In this document: in pieces, positions 57,646 to 64,000 of the stretch
Position numbering within the stretch: the first letter of the stretch is position 1
How the letters are laid out: each line of letters opens with the position of its first letter
Source of the DNA: Ctena decussata
Lineage: Eukaryota; Mollusca; Bivalvia; Lucinida; Lucinidae
Reading direction: 5' to 3'
Length of the DNA stretch: 64,000 nucleotides
Assembly (NCBI GenBank): GCA_963989385.1
Contig: OZ022510.1
Location: 31,501,448-31,565,447, forward strand
The notes under the pieces: generated by a model
The model's input: the letters and a program-made list of their open reading frames with translations, nothing else
Databases searched by the model: none
Told to the model about the DNA's origin: nothing
Position numbers and translations under genes: made by a program

Positions 57646-58750
57646 GCCTTTTAAACATGTATTGATACATATCATCCGAGTCAGAATCTAGCGGTTGAAT
57701 AAGCGAATTCGTGGCTCAGAATATTTTTCTGTAAAGCTACCGGTCATAGCAAGAGAACACAAGTAAATCTGCATAGAAAAGTACATCTTTTTGTCACTCA
57801 TTCCTAGACACAAATTTCTAAATACCAAAATTTTCATTTTCAGGAAAGTACTTGCGCGGAAAAAGAATATTGTCCATAACTCGGATTCTTAACCTTATTT
57901 TTGGTCAAGTAAATTAAAAAAAGGTTAAGTCTAGTTAACGATTGTACCAGTGCATTATCTTGGGAAATTAAACCTGTTGCAGTTTTAATACCTCAGGCAT
58001 TGAATATAGTCTGGAAAAGATGCGTTTCTATGATGAGTTATAAGAAGTATATAGTAAAACTTTGAAAATCAAAAAAAGCGAAAAAAAAATTAAACAAAAA
58101 AAAGTGAAAAAGGCAAAAGAAAAAATAAATAAATAAATAAAACAGCGAAAAAACAAACAAAAACCCCGGTTCAACCGTTAAACAAAGAAAATAAAAAGAC
58201 GGTTCGCCCATATCCTGCATAAATGTACGACGACAGCCCAACAAATTACAATGAAAAATATTGTTTTCAATATTTTTAAACCATTTCTTTGAAATTATAA
58301 AGTACTATCTGCCGCAGGTATTGTACTTATGTTGTCAGCGGTCAGGTTTTGCTTATTCATTTCAGTGGGTATGGCAAAAGAAAGTAGACAACAAGAAAAT
58401 TTGTTTACAACCGCATGTTAAGCTAATGTAACGTCCTCATATCAAGAGTTTCTCTTTTAATGTAGTGACGGATTCATGCACGTGCAAGTATGTTTGCTTA
58501 CGACATGCTTAGGAGAATGGGTTGTGTATTTGTAATCTGCATGGCAAAGAAATTTGAGGCAAATGCGCAATTTGTATTATATTATCCATAAACTAAAACT
58601 TCGTTTTTACTAGAAATGAGAAGGGTTTTTTGTCGGTCAGTTTGATAGTCAGTGCCGTTTGCTGAAATAATCAAAGAGTGTCTCGAAATTAGCGTGGTCC
58701 TAAAACATCCATAAAATTTGAAAAGTGACATGAAACAACAAACGAAACCC
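57646..58750. other. No gene; A-rich stretch
   Basis: 58060-58160 is A-rich low complexity and gives a Phe-rich minus frame by composition. Confidence 0.5.
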
Positions 58751-58871
58751 AGTCTGATCTGAGTCTTGACTGTCCTTATTGAGCTAGCGTAGACCCTTAG
58801 CCAGTCAAATAGCACACTGTCACAGCGGATGCCTAGGCTGAGCTTTGTCCTCGCTGGGCACACATGCCATT
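58750..58871 (-). mobile_element. FB-238 partial copy abutting copy 12
   Basis: CCCAGTCTGATCTGAGTCTT, AGACCCTTAGCCAG, GGATGCCTAGGCTGAGCTTT and CTCGCTGGGCACACATGCCA follow the right two thirds of FB-238 but stop as copy 12 begins. Either truncated by its insertion or a tandem remnant. Confidence 0.7.
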
Positions 58872-59109
58872 TGAGCCGCGACACGACAAAACCAACAATG
58901 TGGTTGTGCGCCTAGCGCATACTCAGATCAGCCTGCGCATCCACCCAGTCTCATCAGACCCTTAGCTGAGCGCTTAAAAGGTAGCTAAGAGTCTAAGCTA
59001 CCTTTATGCGGACAGTGAAGACTCTGATCAGACTGGGCGGATGCCCAGGCTGATCTGAGTCTGCGCTGGGCGCACAACCACATTGTTGGTTTTGTCGTGT
59101 CGCGGCTCA
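58872..59109 (-). mobile_element. FB-238 copy 12 (best-preserved arms)
   Basis: TGAGCCGCGACACGACAAAA start and GTCGTGTCGCGGCTCA end. The outer ~88 bp of each arm pair with few mismatches. The centre is GGTAGCTAAGAGTCTAAGCTACC with one mismatch. Confidence 0.9.
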
Positions 59110-59138
59110 TTTTATTGGTTTTGTTGTCTCGCGGCTCA
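59110..59138. mobile_element. Extra FB-238 terminus
   Basis: TATTGGTTTTGTTGTCTCGCGGCTCA repeats the right end directly after copy 12, showing a nested or slipped structure. Confidence 0.7.
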
Positions 59139-60310
59139 AATGTAGTTTTATTTTTCCTCATACAGTTATCATCCTTGGACACTTATCCTGGTACAATGAA
59201 AAAAGTCAGCAATTATAACTGTGCCAAAGTAAATGCCCTTGATTTGTAGAAGTACTAGCTGCATGTTTCCCTGACTTTTAGAATTGCAGCATACCCTCCT
59301 TATATAATGTTTACTGTTTGAAAGTTTTGAATGCATGGTATGGTTAGAATTCATTCCAACTCATTATAAAGAGTGGGTAATATGTGGCAAATCAAAGCAG
59401 GCATCTGGCAGCTTCGTGTCTGTTCCCTATCTTGAGTGCAAGAAATATAAAGATAAGCAGTACCTCACAAAATTGTTCATATAACCTGAGACATCTTGTG
59501 GTTTATGACTATGTAATTATTAAAATTTGATGTTATCAAAGGGTAGTTATCGCGATCATTGCCTTACATTTTTGCCTTTAAAAGCGACCTACTTCTAGCA
59601 ATAATTATTTTTATTCTCTACAAATTATGGCAGATCATATGAAACTTCCGCTCTGATGATAATCACTACAATCGGCTTAAAAAGCAGTTTTATAACAGAA
59701 TGCAGTTTAAAACAGCCTTGATTTTAATGAAAGACGCATTTAATTTCTATGAAAACAAGATGATTTTCTATACCACAAAATGCATGTGATTTATTTGAAT
59801 AAGAATTGCATTTCGTATTCATTTTACGGTTAACTGAAATATATTACATGATTAAATGCAGTATAGAACAGACTAGAAATGCATTGTCATATGTCATGTA
59901 TTGGAAAAGCTATAAATGTTATGAGCTGTACATGTTCAAGGGAAGCTACTCAGCCACTTTTAATTTTACTATTCTTTCCAATTGTAGTCAACAAACATTT
60001 GCTTCTGTAGGAGCTAAATTTTCATCTACCTTGTATCATTTTTCAAACGACGACTCGGTCATGTCTGACCATTATGCCATCTTGTGCGGTGCTACTATTC
60101 TATAATTTAGCATTAATAAAAGAAAGGATAGGTAAAATAAGCAAATCAGAGGCACACTCTGTTCAAATATGGGGAGTGGGGGTGGGGGTCTTTCCGTTAA
60201 GGGCAGAACCTCTTCCCGAAGAGAAAACTTTACCAGTGAAGTTGCTTTCCTTTGTAAAAATGATAGAAAAACATGGATATGTATACATTTACCTTTAAAG
60301 TAAGCATAAA
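59139..60310. other. No feature seen
   Basis: Frames at 59806-60105 (+) and 60072-60323 (-) are unrecognised. A G-rich spot occurs at 60170-60190. Confidence 0.4.
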
Positions 60311-60550
60311 TGAGCCGTAACACGATGAAACCAACAAAGTGGCATGTGCGCCATAGGGAAAGTCAGATAAGCCTGGGCAGCCGCCCAGTCTGATCAGAGG
60401 TTTTGCTTTGTTCTTAAAGGGTAGATAAGGATCTAAGCTAGCTCCATGCCGACAGCAAAGACTCAGATTAGACTGGGCAGATGCCCAGGCTGATCTGAGC
60501 CTTCACTGGCCGAACATGCCAATTTGTTGGTTTTGTTGTGTCGAAGTTCA
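60311..60550 (-). mobile_element. FB-238 copy 13
   Basis: TGAGCCGTAACACGAT start and GTTGTGTCGAAGTTCA end. Diverged ends, same internal order as copy 12. Confidence 0.83.
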
Positions 60551-60562
60551 AATCTAGAATAC

Positions 60563-60636
60563 AGCGGACGCCCAGGCTGATTTGAGTCTTCGCTGGGCAA
60601 ACATGCCATTTTGTTGGTTTTGTCGTTTCGCGATTC
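60563..60636 (-). mobile_element. FB-238 right-end duplicate
   Basis: CAGCGGACGCCCAGGCTGAT to GTCGTTTCGCGATTCA repeats the right quarter of copy 13, and the flank TCAAATCTAGA follows in both. This is a local tandem duplication of about 86 bp. Confidence 0.78.
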
Positions 60637-60884
60637 AAATCTAGATTGATTGATTGATTGTTTTGGGATTAACGGTCCTTTGAGACAGTATTTCAGTCTA
60701 TATCGGGCCGTCTCCCAGAGAGGGAGATAGAGTAGAAATGATAAACGAGAGAAAAAATGTCCAAACAACCCCACCCGCACCTACTGCAAGCACAGTAGGC
60801 CCTTGCCCTACAATGTTCCAAATTCGTAGGACGCCCCGGCACTGGAAGTTACACACAGCACCATTGCACCCCCTCAAATCTAGA
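60635..60884 (-). mobile_element. SINE-B copy with perfect TSDs
   Basis: TSD TCAAATCTAGA at 60635-60645 and 60874-60884. Body 60646-60873 with an AATCAATCAATC tail at left and a C-rich 5' end at right (minus orientation). It inserted into the flank of the duplicated FB-238 end. Confidence 0.9.
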
Positions 60885-61216
60885 ATAAGCACTTTACTTA
60901 CTCCAATGAAACACTGATAGTGATATCAGAAGCTTAACAATTGCAATAGGAACAGCAGTTGAATCTCAGTGGGCCAGAAATCTTATCTGAGAGACTGGAG
61001 TTGTTTTTCGCATCAGCGAACTAGTGAACTCAACGGATTAGAAATCGTTCGTTGAGATACTTGTGCAAAATTGTTCGTCAGTTCTACAATCGAGTTCCAA
61101 TAGATTCTAAAGTATATAAATCATTTAGATACTGGTGGTTGTGTGAAAAGGTCTATGCACATACAGTTAACAATATAGTAGGTTTTGTTTGAGATGAATA
61201 AGATTCTGCTAGACTA
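60885..61216. other. No feature seen
   Basis: No supported content. Confidence 0.4.
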
Positions 61217-61380
61217 ACGGCTGTATTCTAAAACGTCACTCACACTCAATTTGGAGTCCCACTCACTCAAGTGCCACTCAAGTGGGATTAACGAAAGTGA
61301 CCCTCAAGTGTGAGTGGAGTTCAGCTTGGTATTCAGAAAGATAAGGAAGCTTTCACTCTCGTAAGTGAGGGTTTGTCATA
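61217..61380 (+). repeat. ACTC-rich dispersed repeat, copy 3
   Basis: CGGCTGTATTCTAAAACGTC, GTGGGATTAACGAAAGTGAC and GTGAGTGGAGTTCAGCTTGG parallel 13669-13800. Confidence 0.65.
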
Positions 61381-61529
61381 GAGACTTCCCTTTTTATTCA
61401 CTATCACTGACATGTATGGGGGTATAATGAATTCCCACTGGCTGTCCATCTGTCCGTGTGTCCATGACCAATACGTTTCAGTTTGATAATGAATATTTAT
61501 TGATGGATTTTCTTCAAAGTTGGAATGTT

Positions 61530-61596
61530 TACCAGCGGGCATTTGACGTCGAAATGACGTTGTACTGACGTCGATACGACGTCATATGTCTGCTGG
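61530..61596. repeat. Palindrome built of CRE-like half sites
   Basis: Arms of about 29 bp with mismatches, between CCAGCGGGCA and TGTCTGCTGG. Inside are TTGACGTCG, ATGACGTTG, CTGACGTCG and CGACGTCAT, i.e. four GACGT cores within 45 bp. Confidence 0.75.
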
Positions 61597-61660
61597 ATCA
61601 TTTGTCTTGGAAATATCTCAGACAGAATTTTGCCCTTGTCAATAGTCCTAAAAGTCTTGT

Positions 61661-61679
61661 TTTTTTTTTTTTTTTTTTT
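61661..61679. repeat. Poly-T run
   Basis: About 19 consecutive T. The rest of 61597-61883 shows nothing. Confidence 0.95.
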
Positions 61680-62049
61680 GTTTATACTAATCCATTTTAC
61701 ACTTTAAAATATCTTGATGAAATTTTACAGAAATATTTGAAATACCATTCGCTTTCTGTTACGAGACATTACCCTGCGCTATATACATGCATAACTCATA
61801 ACATCTGAATTAAAAGCAATTTCCGCAAATATACAAAAAAATGTTAAAGCTGAATAAGTTCCTCGTGATACTCTAAAAAAAAATCAATCGGCATGGTATA
61901 CCTAACCCTTTATAGACTGGAAACTGTTTTAGGGATATATGCAAACGCGGTGTCTGAACAGGGTCTAGACTTCCCGCTTCGTGAATGTCAATGCAAAATA
62001 GTAAAGTAATAAACATTCACCAAAACCTCTTAATCTAGATTTGAGTTGG

Positions 62050-62283
62050 TTTATTGTTTTGGGTTTAAAGACTCTTAAAGACAGTATGTCAGTCTATATC
62101 GGGCCGTCTCCCAGAGAGAAAGAGAGAGAAAAAATATGATAGAGGAAACAAAACATTTCCAAAACCTCCCCCCTCCCCCACACACCTACTGTAAGCACAG
62201 TCGGCCCTTGCCCAACTATTATCCAAAAACGTAGGACACCCCGGAAGTGTACGTTACCCAGCACCATCGCCCGACCACAACCT
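62050..62283 (-). mobile_element. SINE-B inside duplicated segment (copy 2)
   Basis: Same position and sequence as in copy 1 with few changes (AAGTTAACC versus ACGTTACCC). Confidence 0.8.
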
Positions 62284-63382
62284 ACGCCCCCCCCCAAAAA
62301 AAAACAAAACAAAAAAAACACAAGAAATGGACTCATCCAAATAATAAGGATTGGCAATGCCACTGGTCAAAAAAGGATTCAGAGCTTTGTTCCTTGAAAA
62401 TAACCTTTCGTGTACAAATAGTGACGTATATTACGATGTTTATGTTTGACACGTTAGAGTTAAGTATAAATCAAAACAAATTTAAAAAAGATGTTATTGT
62501 TTTATCTGATGCTGAAAATTCATGCCCTTGCTCAGTTAAAAAAAAACATTGCAGACGCTTCTCTTCCGTACTGCTGGTTTTAAGTGCAGCACCAGATTGA
62601 ACTGCTATAGACAGACTACATCTTAGGGGATTGGGGTGATGTAAAACTGTTCTTTTTGGGGGAATGTTGTACGTTTTTCTATATTTCTTTCATATCTTTC
62701 TGTTTTCAGCTTTATTACCACACTGGTCTGGCATTCAACACAGGCAACGAAGGCAACGTACAGGCTAACGAAAATTTCTGACCATAAAACTCGATTTTGT
62801 TTCGCATACTACAATAAATTTCAAATGTCAGTCTAATGGACCCGACAAATACGCTTCTAAGTCGAATATATTCCATCAAATACAAATATAGTGCAAAAAT
62901 AAAGTTTTTTCACCGATTCATTATCATGGCAGTTGTATTACGACCATGACAACGCACTGGCGAAGAAACTTATCTTTGCTCTGTATGTTTACCAGGCGGC
63001 ATTTCTAAAAAACTAAAAAGAAAAAAAACCTAGTCTTACTTCGATGTCTAACGAACAATTGGGTTTGTAAGTATGCTGATTCGAATTTTCATTTGCATGT
63101 ACCTTGCCTGTGTTGAATGCAAGACCAGTGTGATTACTGTCAGATACGCCATATTTTGTTGTCGGTAAATACAATATTCGCGATATATTTGTAAGAATAT
63201 GACGGGCATATATGTATCTGTATATGTATCTGCCTCCGTTATTTACCTCCACGTGATGAAAGGATTGTCCTGCATTTCAGAATTTGAGCTTCAAAGAAGC
63301 CAGTGACCACCATATCCGTAGAGCAGGTGCACAACTTGGCGGAAAAGCATAAAACTCATTAGAAATGCTCGCCTACAGATAG

Positions 63383-63619
63383 TCAGAAATACGTATATCC
63401 GTTATACGGCATTGGCCGTTCGTACATTAATAAGTCCCCGGTATTAGTCGCGCGATATGTTTGCCATAAATGAGCTGATTTCAAATAAACAGACAATATT
63501 CTTTGCGACTTCAATGCGGAAATTCTGTCTAAGGTGTCAGTAAAATGTATAAAGTAATTTTCTTTTCTAATTTGCAATACTTTGCCGTATAATTCTTCAA
63601 AGCGAGATTCTGAAGCCAT
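63383..63619 (-). CDS. Hypothetical 78-residue frame in duplicated segment
   Basis: Extended version of the frame at 44575-44709, lacking that copy's stop codon. The first 44 residues are the same and then it continues through HLWQTYRATNTGDLLMYERP. It has no recognisable domain. Because the sibling copy stops early, the extension is probably not conserved protein. Confidence 0.2.
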   Translation of the reverse strand: MASESRFEELYGKVLQIRKENYFIHFTDTLDRISALKSQRILSVYLKSAHLWQTYRATNTGDLLMYERPMPYNGYTYF

Positions 63620-63960
63620 ATCTAGTATGACCGGAAATTATTAAGGATTTTTACCAGATTTCAGCCAGTTTTTTTCTAGCCTCATTGAAATAAATGAAAC
63701 TGAAATGACATGTTGTTGGTAAATTCATCACACAACTACACATGTGATGAATTTGGTATTTTCAAGTCATCTCTATTATGTGGATTATCTCTCCTTTAAT
63801 CGACCAAGCACAAGATTTGAGCAAAATTACTAGATAAGATGAATTTCTATATAAAATGTCAACAAGAGAGTGCAAAAGAACGACAAAATATTTAAAATTT
63901 CTTTAAATTTTCAGATACAGACACCACACTGCTGTAGAATCAGCAACTATACGTGATATA

Positions 63961-64000
63961 GAGGATCTTACATGAGTGCTCATGTATTATTGAATTTATT
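63961..64000. repeat. Dispersed repeat shared with 22121-22150, cut by window end
   Basis: GAGGATCTTACA, then an extra TGAGTGCTCATGTA, then TTATTGAATTTATT. The 22-kb copy lacks the extra 14 bases. ACATGAGTGCTCATGT is a perfect short hairpin. Confidence 0.7.

Larger units (their letters stand above)
61884..63960 (+). repeat. 2.1-kb duplicated segment, copy 2
   Basis: Colinear with 42943-45033 throughout. It carries the same SINE-B (about 62050-62283), a shorter C/A tract, the same inverted repeat and an extra 14-bp insertion near 63773 (CTCTATTATGTGGATTAT context). The left flank is poly-A-like; the right flank is an unrelated repeat. Confidence 0.95.

Overview
The window is eukaryotic, AT-rich and almost free of genes. 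Its repeat content suggests a bivalve mollusc, possibly a venerid clam. The basis is tRNA-derived SINEs with intact target-site duplications, tandem-repeat elements with TCCG/CGGA microsatellite ends and terminal hairpins (like the pearl / Helentron-associated elements described in bivalves), and many foldback MITEs. The species is inferred from repeat style only.

The one convincing protein-coding feature is at the left edge. On the minus strand, 1-342 encodes the first 114 residues of a rhodopsin-like (class A) GPCR, through TM1 and TM2, and then runs off the window. Everything to its right is upstream or intergenic DNA. I found no other gene that I can defend and no RNA gene, operon or CRISPR array.

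Layout: 0.4-2.1 kb holds two TTAA-bounded inverted-repeat elements next to the GPCR exon. 2.5-9.7 kb has a CRE pair, SINEs and GT/G tracts. 9.7-11 kb is a tandem-repeat element with a TCCG microsatellite. 11-28 kb contains eight copies of a 238-bp foldback family (FB-238), several SINEs and a 2.2-kb, 36-bp-period minisatellite (23.3-25.5 kb) that is open in long frames on both strands. 28-33 kb has an inverted-repeat element and a second tandem-repeat element. 33-42 kb has hairpins, a SINE split by an insertion and dispersed repeats. 42.9-45.0 kb and 61.9-64.0 kb are two direct copies of one 2.1-kb segment. 45-53 kb has more FB-238 copies, SINEs and a long tandem-repeat element (50.85-52.8 kb) whose units carry nuclear-receptor half-site motifs. 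53-61 kb has dispersed repeats, hairpins, a third TTAA element (57.1-57.6 kb) with promoter-like motifs, and the last FB-238 copies with local rearrangements.

The strongest leads are FB-238 (13 near-complete copies with nested palindromes), the minisatellite with its 72-bp higher-order period, the spread of nuclear-receptor and CRE motifs inside repeats, and several short near-perfect hairpins of pre-miRNA size. Copies were aligned by eye, so boundaries are good to a few bases where TSDs or termini are given and to tens of bases elsewhere.
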